Origin: JAIQGF01 sp051006995
Lineage (GTDB): Bacteria > Acidobacteriota > Terriglobia > Terriglobales > Acidobacteriaceae
Length of the DNA: 64,000 nt
Assembly (NCBI GenBank): GCA_051006995.1
Contig: JBPCSQ010000037.1
Coordinates: forward strand, 193,861 to 257,860
Direction: 5' to 3'
Shown here: positions 36,118 through 43,278 of the stretch, piece after piece
Layout of the letters: every line of letters starts with the position of its first letter
Position numbering within the stretch: the stretch's first letter is position 1
Translations under genes and position numbers: made by a program
The notes under the pieces: generated by a model
Database searches by the model: none
What the model was told of the DNA's origin: nothing
What the model saw: only the letters and a program-made list of their open reading frames with translations

Positions 36118-37509
36118 TTGTCTGGTTTCATTGCAACCCGTGTCCCTTTTGTAGGTAGCCGACTGTGGCACCAGCGGGCCGCTTCCGATTGGATCCCCAT
36201 TCTCGGGCTGGTTTCTTTTGCCTATTGGCCGATTGCCCTTCTGTTGAATGAAGTAGGAAACGTGGTGACCACGGTCATCATTGGCGGCGGAATCTTTGTC
36301 GTCGCGGGTGCTCTATTTCTGCGCGCGGCGCGTGAGGATTCGGTCGTCGGCCGCTTTGTTCCCTATGTACTTGGTCTCAAGATCGCCGGCGCCGCCACTT
36401 ACATTCTCGTCATGCGCTACACCTACCATAGCCTGCATGACGTCAGCAGCTATTTCGACGATGGCCTGCGCTTCAGCCAGATCATTACGGTCACCGGCCA
36501 AGTGCCGATGCCTTCGCAGTTGTATGGCGCCGCGTACTCGTCGACCTACCTGATTACCGCCATCAATGGGCTGCTCTTTTCTGTGGTTGGCCCAAGTCTC
36601 TCGGTAATTGTTCTCTTGTTCGCCTCGATTGGCCTGCTCGGACAGTACTTCTACGTTCGCGCCTTCCGAATCGCGTTTCCTGACGCCGACCCGACGATGG
36701 CTTGCGTGCTGCTGTTTGCCTACCCCTCCATCCTGTACTGGACATCCGCACTCGGCAAGGACGCGCTTTCCCTCTGCGCTTTGGGAATGATCATCTGCGG
36801 TTTCGCCAAGGTGATTCGGCAAAATGGAATGGCGGGCTGGATGCTGATTGCCGGCGGGGTTGCCTTGCAGTACGTGGTGCGGCCGTACGTAGCACCGGTG
36901 GTGATCATCGCTCTGCTGGTTTCTTTGCTGCTTTCGAGGAACCGCCTGGGTTTTGCCGGCGTTATGGTGCGCGTTCTGGCGCTCCCTCTTGTGCTGTTCA
37001 TTGGATACCACGTTTTGACCACAACGCAGCGGGCCTACGATGCGGAAACCCTCGCCGGAGGAGTCAACCAACTGCACGAGCTGGAGCGTGGCTCTCACGC
37101 CGGCGGCTCGGCCTATTCCTCCAGCATCCCCGAGCGCGTGCTGCTCGCGCCCTTTCTCTTGCAGCGGCCATTTCCCTGGGAGGTGCATAATCCCGCTGCC
37201 GGCATTGCTTGCTTGGAGGGATTGCTGACTGCGTTCCTGGCTTGGAAATACCGCCGTGGCGTGATGCGGGCCTTCCTCGGGGCCCGCAGCGACCCTTTTC
37301 TTGGTTTTTGCGTGGTCCTGGCGATTGGAATGCTCGTCACCCTCTCGTTGCCCTTCAGCAATTTCGGCACTCTGGCCCGCGAGCGCACCATGGCGCTGCC
37401 TATCGTGCTCCTGCTCGTTTGCGTGCCATTCCAGCAATGGCGACCAAGTTCCGAGATCGTGGGAGCCGCGAGGCCGATCCGCAGAATGGCCGCATGGTCC
37501 TCTCGCTAG
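36118..37509 (+). CDS. polytopic membrane protein, possible polysaccharide polymerase
   Basis: 463 residues from TTG 36118; GGGGGAG lies only two bases before it, so the start is uncertain. About eleven hydrophobic segments are present with one sizeable loop near residues 310-350 (YDAETLAGGVNQLHELERG). The position in a cluster with a flippase but no other polymerase candidate suggests a Wzy-like role. No diagnostic Wzy motif was recognised. Confidence 0.75.
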   Translation: MSGFIATRVPFVGSRLWHQRAASDWIPILGLVSFAYWPIALLLNEVGNVVTTVIIGGGIFVVAGALFLRAAREDSVVGRFVPYVLGLKIAGAATYILVMRYTYHSLHDVSSYFDDGLRFSQIITVTGQVPMPSQLYGAAYSSTYLITAINGLLFSVVGPSLSVIVLLFASIGLLGQYFYVRAFRIAFPDADPTMACVLLFAYPSILYWTSALGKDALSLCALGMIICGFAKVIRQNGMAGWMLIAGGVALQYVVRPYVAPVVIIALLVSLLLSRNRLGFAGVMVRVLALPLVLFIGYHVLTTTQRAYDAETLAGGVNQLHELERGSHAGGSAYSSSIPERVLLAPFLLQRPFPWEVHNPAAGIACLEGLLTAFLAWKYRRGVMRAFLGARSDPFLGFCVVLAIGMLVTLSLPFSNFGTLARERTMALPIVLLLVCVPFQQWRPSSEIVGAARPIRRMAAWSSR

Positions 37510-37708
37510 ACAACCATCCGCGGGCCCAAGTCTCGCTGGAATACTTCCAGGCAGCCTAACTAGGATCACCGCCAATGTCCGTCATTCAAAGGAATCCCCT
37601 ATTTTCGCGCCAAGCGGCCCCTGCGGCGCTCTCTCCCGTGTGCTATAGTACGGCGCATTCCAGCCGCAACAACGCGCCCCGCGCGGCGATCACCCGGAGC
37701 CTCCCGCG

Positions 37709-38566
37709 ATGCTAAACGGCAAAAAGGTCGTTATTGTTATGCCGGCGTACAACGCCGGGAAGACCTTGCGCCGCACGCTTTCCGAGGTTCCCTCTGATGT
37801 GGTGGACGACATTCTGCTGGTGGACGACAGCAGCTCGGACGAAACCGTTGCCACTGCGCGCGAGCTCGGTCTGACCACGTTCGTCCACACCGCTAATCTC
37901 GGCTACGGGCGCAACCAGAAGACCTGCTACCGCGAGGCGTTGCGCCGGGGCGCCGACATTGTGGTCATGCTGCATCCCGACTACCAGTATTCTCCGCGTC
38001 TCATCACCGCCATGGCGTCCATGATTGCCTACGGCGAATATGATGTGGTGCTGGCCTCTCGCATTCTCGGCAAGGGCGCTCTCTCCGGAGGCATGCCCCT
38101 CTACAAGTACATCAGCAACCGCGTCCTTACAGCGGTGCAGAACATCCTGGTCGGCCAGAAACTTTCCGAGTACCACACCGGTTATCGCGCCTTTTCCCGC
38201 ACTGTGCTCTCCAGCCTGCCGCTGGACGAGAACGCCGACGATTTCGTGTTCGACAACCAGATCCTGGTGCAGGTGATTTACTTCGGTTACCGGCTGGGCG
38301 AGCTCTCCTGCCCCACGCGCTACTTTCCCGAGGCTTCCTCCATCAGTTTTGGCCGCAGCGTCAAATATGGGTTGGGCGTACTCGCCACCAGCCTTCAATT
38401 TGTCCTGCAGAAGATGCGCCTGGCGCACTTCCGTATTTTCAGCCGCCGCGGCCGAACTCTGCTTCTGGACTATTACCAGGAGCTGCCGGAGAAGCCGGGG
38501 CAGGCGCGGAGCGCGGCCGCAAGTGCCGGAGCGGCATCGTCCGGGACCGCCTCTGACCACTCCTGA
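37709..38566 (+). CDS. family 2 glycosyltransferase (DPM1-like)
   Basis: 285 residues from ATG 37709, with GGAG upstream. VVIVMPAYNAGKTLRRTL opens the GT-A domain; DILLVDDSSSDET and DIVVMLHPDYQYSP follow, the latter with an H-P-D form at the usual DxD place. YHTGYRAFSRTVL matches polyprenyl-phosphate sugar synthases. The tail is Ala/Ser-rich and likely flexible. It closes the polysaccharide cluster. Confidence 0.92.
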   Translation: MLNGKKVVIVMPAYNAGKTLRRTLSEVPSDVVDDILLVDDSSSDETVATARELGLTTFVHTANLGYGRNQKTCYREALRRGADIVVMLHPDYQYSPRLITAMASMIAYGEYDVVLASRILGKGALSGGMPLYKYISNRVLTAVQNILVGQKLSEYHTGYRAFSRTVLSSLPLDENADDFVFDNQILVQVIYFGYRLGELSCPTRYFPEASSISFGRSVKYGLGVLATSLQFVLQKMRLAHFRIFSRRGRTLLLDYYQELPEKPGQARSAAASAGAASSGTASDHS

Positions 38567-38661
38567 AGCCCATTGCGCGCAACGGTATTGCAGGGTTGCC
38601 CTTTACTGCTTCCTGCAATAAACTCTGCCTTCCCCCACATTTGTGCCACAGGAGTTCCCGG

Positions 38662-40125
38662 TTGGAACCGAACCAGGTAGAGCAACTGCTCGATATGTCC
38701 GCGGTCCACGCTTTCTATATCGGCCTGCTGGAAGACGTTTTGACTCACCCAGTTCCTATTCCTCACGATGTTTCTCCCGCGGGCACAGCCGTAGCGCACT
38801 CCGTGGAAAATCTCCAGCGCTGGCTCAACCTGCTCGACTTGGCCATCACACCGCCGATGGTCCGCGACGCGCTCAAGGAGTCCACCACCCAGGAGACGGC
38901 CGAAGCGTTGCTGCGTCACTTTGTTCGCAAAGCCTCCAAGGTGGACGCTGACCGCGATAAGACTGACTTCGTTACCACCTTCCTGTATCGCGCGCTGATT
39001 CCTGCCGAGAAACAGATTCCCGCCGAGTTCGATGTCGAGGCGCCATCACAATTCGAGGAAGAGCTCTACGAAATCCTCGGGCTGGATGAGGCGGTCTCAC
39101 TGGCCGAGGAACACCGCCAGTTGGTGCGCGAGTTTCCTTTCATTCACGAGGAAGTGGACGAGTTTCGCCACTTCGACAAGCTCATGGATTCCGGCGTCAT
39201 CCAGCGCGTCCGCGAACTCAAGCAGCGCTTCGCCGGCTCCTTCTATCATCCGCGTGTGCTCGCCACCATCGCCGCCTACAATGTGTTCTTCGGCCACCGC
39301 TTCGACGAGCTGTTCAAGCAGACCGCGCAACAGATCAAGCAGTTCGCCAGCAACGTGCAACAGCAGGGTGGCAGCATCATGTCGCGCGTCGACGGCGATG
39401 TGACCGTCAAGCACCTCACCGAGGTGGAGGAAAAAGAAATTCTCTCCACCGAGTACGGCCGCGCGCAGGAACATTTCCGCCGCATTTCGAAATTCAAGAA
39501 GGCGGTGGACACCCGGACCGGCGGCCGTCCGCAGGCAGTTCCCCAGGCGCCGCCCGCTCATGCACCCTCGGCGCCGATGCGCGCGGCAGCTGCCCCCGCC
39601 CCCGCGCGGATTTCTCAAACGCCTGTGATGGGTGACCCGGCGCCGGCAGGCATCAATCCTGCTCTCGAGCAGGGCAAGCTGCGCACCATGGAGGATTCCA
39701 TCCGCAACTTCGTCCTCGCCGCTGACCCCAAGTCGGCCAACGTTGTGCCCTTACGCAACGGTAACCTGGCGCTCAGCAATGCCGAGGTGGACGCCTTCCG
39801 CTCCGAATACAGCGGCGAAAAGAGCTTCCGCGCAGATTACGCCATCGCCTTGCGGCAGATTGTTTCCTCCGTGGGGCGCATTCAGGCGGAGTTGCAGGAG
39901 TACACCGCCAAGCAGAGCTCCGCGTATTTGTGGAAGCCGCATGCCGATGCCCTCACCTTCCTCATCAGCTCGGCGCAGAAACTGGAGGAGCAGTCTGAGG
40001 CGGTGCTCGCCACCGCGGAACAGCGCGGCCTTGCCGACAAGGCCAGCTCTTTGAACGGTTCCTTACAGAAGCTTCGCCAGCAGGTGCAACTCGCCGCCAA
40101 GGCTCTGCAAGGCAACGGCAACTAG
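38662..40125 (+). CDS. conserved-looking cytoplasmic protein of unknown function
   Basis: 487 residues from TTG 38662, which has AGGAG seven bases upstream; the open frame starts earlier at 38596. No signal peptide or membrane segment. Residues 1-290 are mostly helical and acidic (EQLLDMSAVHAFYIGLLEDV and similar). An Ala/Pro-rich linker spans about 290-350 (QAVPQAPPAHAPSAP), and a second helical domain follows. It reads as a two-domain helical scaffold. No family recognised. It is convergent with the PilZ gene. Confidence 0.8.
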   Translation: MEPNQVEQLLDMSAVHAFYIGLLEDVLTHPVPIPHDVSPAGTAVAHSVENLQRWLNLLDLAITPPMVRDALKESTTQETAEALLRHFVRKASKVDADRDKTDFVTTFLYRALIPAEKQIPAEFDVEAPSQFEEELYEILGLDEAVSLAEEHRQLVREFPFIHEEVDEFRHFDKLMDSGVIQRVRELKQRFAGSFYHPRVLATIAAYNVFFGHRFDELFKQTAQQIKQFASNVQQQGGSIMSRVDGDVTVKHLTEVEEKEILSTEYGRAQEHFRRISKFKKAVDTRTGGRPQAVPQAPPAHAPSAPMRAAAAPAPARISQTPVMGDPAPAGINPALEQGKLRTMEDSIRNFVLAADPKSANVVPLRNGNLALSNAEVDAFRSEYSGEKSFRADYAIALRQIVSSVGRIQAELQEYTAKQSSAYLWKPHADALTFLISSAQKLEEQSEAVLATAEQRGLADKASSLNGSLQKLRQQVQLAAKALQGNGN

Positions 40126-40204
40126 GGAATAAAGGAAAAGCGGCAGCCGCCCCGGCTACTGCTACAGAAGCAGAACGTGAAACGGAAACTCAAACGGAAA
40201 CTTT

Positions 40205-40939
40205 CTACGCCTCTGCCGCTCCACTCTTTATCAGCGTATCTATCAGGTGCTCCATCCGCTGCCGGTTCAGCGGCGACATCTCGGTGAATTTCAGTCCCAT
40301 GCCTACCAGGCGGTGGCTCACCGTAACCTCTCCCTTGGCTGTAACCTGCACGTCATCCACGTGCACCAGCACGTCCACGCGCGCGCCCGGAGGCAGCGGA
40401 GTTGTGGTCTCGACGTAGCACCCGCCCAGGCTGATGTCGTGCAGCATCGTCCATTGTCCCGCTGGTGCGCCCGGTTCCTGCACTTTGGCGCCTCCGCTGG
40501 CGCGGTAGCGTGCGTCTTTGCGGCGGTTGTTTTTTCCGCCGTACAGGGGCGAAAGACCGATCGGGAGGTGGATGGCCGGCATGCCTATGGTTGTGATCGC
40601 CGCTGCGGACGCAGGCGGCCTGGCCGTGTCCGGCGCGGCAATTCCCCAGATGTACTTCCCCTGCTCCACGCAGTAAATTCCAACCTGACCTTCGCTGGCG
40701 GTTCCTGGCGATCCGATCCAAACTACTTTGAAGCGCGCCTTCTCGGTGCCATAGCGCACCCCGATGGTTTCGCCCGGCGTGTCCCAGCAGGGCGGATGGA
40801 TGCCCTTCAGCCGTGCTCCGTGCCGGCTGACATCCATGGTGAACGCGCCCACGTTGATCGGGCGCCCGCCACCGTCCATGCCAAAGATGCGCACCGGAGA
40901 CTCGTGCCGGGTGCGTGGCTCAGCGCGTGTTACTTGCAT
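40205..40939 (-). CDS. PilZ-domain protein
   Basis: 244 residues from ATG 40939; a TTG at 40987 would add 16. The C-terminal half is a PilZ domain: NRRKDARYRAS with the RxxxR c-di-GMP contact, then MLHDISLGGCYVETTTPLP with the D/NxSxxG motif and a GLKFTEMS strand. The N-terminal half looks like a diverged PilZ repeat (TMDVSRHGARLKGI). It probably binds cyclic di-GMP and controls motility or polysaccharide output. It is divergent from the sigma-54 regulator. Confidence 0.9.
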   Translation of the reverse strand: MQVTRAEPRTRHESPVRIFGMDGGGRPINVGAFTMDVSRHGARLKGIHPPCWDTPGETIGVRYGTEKARFKVVWIGSPGTASEGQVGIYCVEQGKYIWGIAAPDTARPPASAAAITTIGMPAIHLPIGLSPLYGGKNNRRKDARYRASGGAKVQEPGAPAGQWTMLHDISLGGCYVETTTPLPPGARVDVLVHVDDVQVTAKGEVTVSHRLVGMGLKFTEMSPLNRQRMEHLIDTLIKSGAAEA

Positions 40940-41145
40940 GGAGAGAATCCGGTCGCGGCCCTTGTCCGCGTCTGGGGAGGTACTCAAAACTTAGAGCAGC
41001 TCTGGACTACTGTCAACCGCCTTGCACCTCCGGTCCCAGGTGTCCGCCCCGTCTTCGCGAACCAGTTCGCTTGATAAATTTTGTACTCCCTCGGTCAAAA
41101 TTTGACATAATCCGCCGACCAGCAGATTTCCACCGGGAACGCCCC

Positions 41146-42561
41146 ATGAGAGCCTCCGCCACCCGCGCCCAAGAAGCTCGTCGCATTGCCCTGATCACCA
41201 CCGACCGCGTTTTCGTCGGCGAAATGGAGCAGTTCCTCATTCCCGCCTTCGACATCCGCGTACTCGACTCCTGGTCGCGTCTAGCGCCCCTGCTGCTCGA
41301 GACCACGCTCGATGCCGTGCTCCTCGATCTCGACACGCAAGGCGTGCCGCCGGCCAATGCCGTGGAACTGCTGGCCAAGTATCGCGGCATCAACCACGAC
41401 CTCTTGCTGGTGGCCATGACCCGCAGCCCCGACCGTGAGGTGCGCCTCAAGGCCGCCCAGGTTCCGGTGGATGAGTTCTTCGTCGCCCCGATTGATTTTG
41501 CCGAATTCCGCATCGTGCTGCATCGCGCCCTCGAGAAGCGCGCCATCGAGATCGAAAACCGGCGTGTGAGCGAGCAACTCTCCGGCCGCTACCAGTTCTC
41601 CGACCTCATCGGCGGCAGTGAAGCCATCCGCCGCGTCTACGACGCGGTCATGCGCGTTGCCAACAGCGACACCAGCGTCGTCATCCGCGGCGAAAGCGGT
41701 ACTGGCAAGGAACTGGTCGCCCGCGCCATCGTCGCCTCCGGCCCCCGCAAGGGCAAGCCTTTTGTCAGCCTCAATTGCGCTGCTCTTCCGCCCGCTCTGA
41801 TTGAATCCGAGCTCTTCGGCCACGAAAAGGGCGCTTTCACCGGCGCCGTGGCCTCGCGTCCCGGCCAGATCGAGATGGCGCACAGCGGCACCCTCTTTCT
41901 CGACGAGATCGCCACCCTCCCGCTGGAGCTTCAGAGCAAGTTGCTGCGGGTTCTGGAAAGCCGCACCGTGCAGCGCCTCGGTGGCCGCACCAGCAAGCAG
42001 GTGGACTTCCGCCTGCTCACCGCCACCAATGAGAACCTGGAAGAGATGGTGCGCGCCGGCCGCTTCCGCGAAGACCTCTATTACCGCATCCACGTTGTCC
42101 CGATTTTTCTTCCGCCGCTGCGCGAGCGATCCGGCGATATTCCACTTCTGGCAGAGCATTTCCTCCGTCTGTACTGCGCCGCCAACCGGCTCGCTCTCAA
42201 GCGTCTCGACGCCGACGCCATGGACGTGCTCGAGGAGTATCCCTTTCACGGCAACGTGCGCGAGCTGGAGAACCTCATCCAGCGGCTCGTGCTCATGGTC
42301 GAAGCCCAGGTCATTACCGCCAAGGACCTGCCCCAGCAACTGCTCTATGCCTCTACCGCCAAGCACGAGGCTCTTCTGATTCCGGACGAAGGGATTGATT
42401 TTGAAGAAGAAATGGCGCGCATTGAAATCGCCTATCTGGAAACCGCGCTTCGCCGGGCCCGCGGCAAGAAGACGGCGGCTGCCGCTCTGCTTCACCTCAA
42501 ACCGCAACAGATGAAGTATCTGTGCCGCAAATACAACCTCAGCGCCGAGGACGAGGGTTAA
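41146..42561 (+). CDS. sigma-54-dependent response regulator (NtrC family)
   Basis: 471 residues from ATG 41146. Residues 10-130 are a receiver-like domain with LLDLDT at the phospho-acceptor strand, but the usual Lys-Pro is VAPID, so it may be degenerate. The AAA+ domain has RGESGTGKE (Walker A, 182-189), GAFTGA (229-234, the sigma-54 contact) and GTLFLDEI (Walker B). The C-terminus (IEIAYLETALRRARGKKTAAA) is a Fis-type helix-turn-helix. A sigma-54 promoter lies just downstream, before the repeat peptide, so that gene is its likely target. No partner kinase gene is adjacent. Confidence 0.95.
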   Translation: MRASATRAQEARRIALITTDRVFVGEMEQFLIPAFDIRVLDSWSRLAPLLLETTLDAVLLDLDTQGVPPANAVELLAKYRGINHDLLLVAMTRSPDREVRLKAAQVPVDEFFVAPIDFAEFRIVLHRALEKRAIEIENRRVSEQLSGRYQFSDLIGGSEAIRRVYDAVMRVANSDTSVVIRGESGTGKELVARAIVASGPRKGKPFVSLNCAALPPALIESELFGHEKGAFTGAVASRPGQIEMAHSGTLFLDEIATLPLELQSKLLRVLESRTVQRLGGRTSKQVDFRLLTATNENLEEMVRAGRFREDLYYRIHVVPIFLPPLRERSGDIPLLAEHFLRLYCAANRLALKRLDADAMDVLEEYPFHGNVRELENLIQRLVLMVEAQVITAKDLPQQLLYASTAKHEALLIPDEGIDFEEEMARIEIAYLETALRRARGKKTAAAALLHLKPQQMKYLCRKYNLSAEDEG

Positions 42562-42656
42562 AAATTAATCGCCCGGCGATAAATTTTTGACCGCCACTGT
42601 CTAATTATTTTCCACTACCCTACGTCCAGGCTTGCTCGGTATTTTAGGTTCAGCAA

Positions 42657-42670
42657 CTTACAACTGTAAG
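42657..42670. promoter_or_regulatory. possible activator binding site (inverted repeat)
   Basis: CTTAC-AACT-GTAAG, a perfect five-base inverted repeat, lies about 20 bases upstream of the sigma-54 promoter. It is a candidate site for the adjacent NtrC-type protein, though such sites are usually farther upstream. Confidence 0.35.
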
Positions 42671-42687
42671 AGCTTGCACTGGTGTTT

Positions 42688-42701
42688 GGTATCGCCCGTG
42701 C
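42688..42701 (+). promoter_or_regulatory. sigma-54 promoter of the repeat-peptide gene
   Basis: TTTGGTATCGCCCGTGCAAT has GG (42688-42689) and GC (42700-42701) with exactly ten bases between, the invariant sigma-54 layout, and TGCA at the -12 side. Transcription would start near 42713, about 50 bases before the ATG. A sigma-54 activator is encoded immediately upstream. Confidence 0.6.
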
Positions 42702-42763
42702 AATTGTCATTGGCGTTCGCGGGCTGGATCGGAACGGCCTCAAATTTCAGCGAGGAGACGAGG

Positions 42764-43207
42764 ATGAGCGTCCATAAGAAAAGCTTGATCAAGAGCCGCG
42801 CTGCTGCAAAGAAGGCCCTCTTGGCGACCAAGAAGAACAAGAGTGGCAAGCTCGGTAGCGGTAAAGTGGCTGGCGGAGGCGTTGCCGGTGGTGGTATGGC
42901 CGGCGGCGGTATGGCTGGCGGTGGCATGGCCGGTGGCGGTATGGCCGGCGGTGGCATGGCTGGTGGTGGCATGGCCGGTGGCGGAATGGCCGGCGGCGGG
43001 ATGGCCGGTGGCGGGATGGCCGGTGGCGGGATGGCCGGCGGCGGAATGGCCGGCGGCGGAATGGCCGGTGGCGGGATGGCCGGCGGCGGGATGGCCGGTG
43101 GCGGAATGGCCGGTGGTGGCATGGCTGGCGGCGGAATGGCCGGCGGTGGGATGGCTGGCGGCGGAATGGCTGGCGGCGGAATGGCCGGCGGCGCCATCGA
43201 AAGCTAA
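42764..43207 (+). CDS. MAGGG pentapeptide-repeat protein
   Basis: 147 residues from ATG 42764, with GAGGAGACGAGG upstream. Residues 1-34 are a Lys/Ala-rich leader (MSVHKKSLIKSRAAAKKALL and a short Gly/Ser/Lys part) with no classical signal peptide. Residues 35-144 are 22 pentapeptides: two VAGGG, nineteen MAGGG and one MAGGA, then IES. The third codon bases vary between units while the protein stays constant, which argues for selection on the peptide. A strong terminator follows. It is convergent with three HlyD-type genes, one carrying PqqD-like and M50 domains, so it may be their substrate. Nothing similar is known to me. Confidence 0.85.
   Translation: MSVHKKSLIKSRAAAKKALLATKKNKSGKLGSGKVAGGGVAGGGMAGGGMAGGGMAGGGMAGGGMAGGGMAGGGMAGGGMAGGGMAGGGMAGGGMAGGGMAGGGMAGGGMAGGGMAGGGMAGGGMAGGGMAGGGMAGGGMAGGAIES
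42866..43195 (+). repeat. 15-bp tandem repeat, 22 units
   Basis: In-frame coding repeat ATGGCYGGYGGYGGN with synonymous variation between units. Because the unit is 15 bp, copy-number changes would keep the frame. Confidence 0.9.
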
Positions 43208-43232
43208 TTCACAATTTTCAAACCACACAAAA

Positions 43233-43268
43233 AGGGGTTGCGCCCACGCGCAACCCCTAAGTTTTTTT
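43233..43268 (+). terminator. rho-independent terminator of the repeat-peptide gene
   Basis: AGGGGTTGCGC and GCGCAACCCCT form a perfect 11-base stem around CCAC, followed by AAGTTTTTTT. The minus strand also has TTTTTG after the stem, so it can serve the convergent operon that ends at 43279. Confidence 0.9.
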
Positions 43269-43278
43269 CTCCTCACTC

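Noticed and set aside
42866..43195. CRISPR-like array
   Set aside because: Units are 15 bp, contiguous, without spacers, and in frame with a gene.
42658..43197. Long antisense frame of PPPAI repeats and another of GHSAA-type repeats opposite the peptide gene
   Set aside because: They are mirror readings of the 15-bp repeat, which is open in every frame. The ribosome-binding site, promoter and terminator all favour the plus-strand MAGGG frame.
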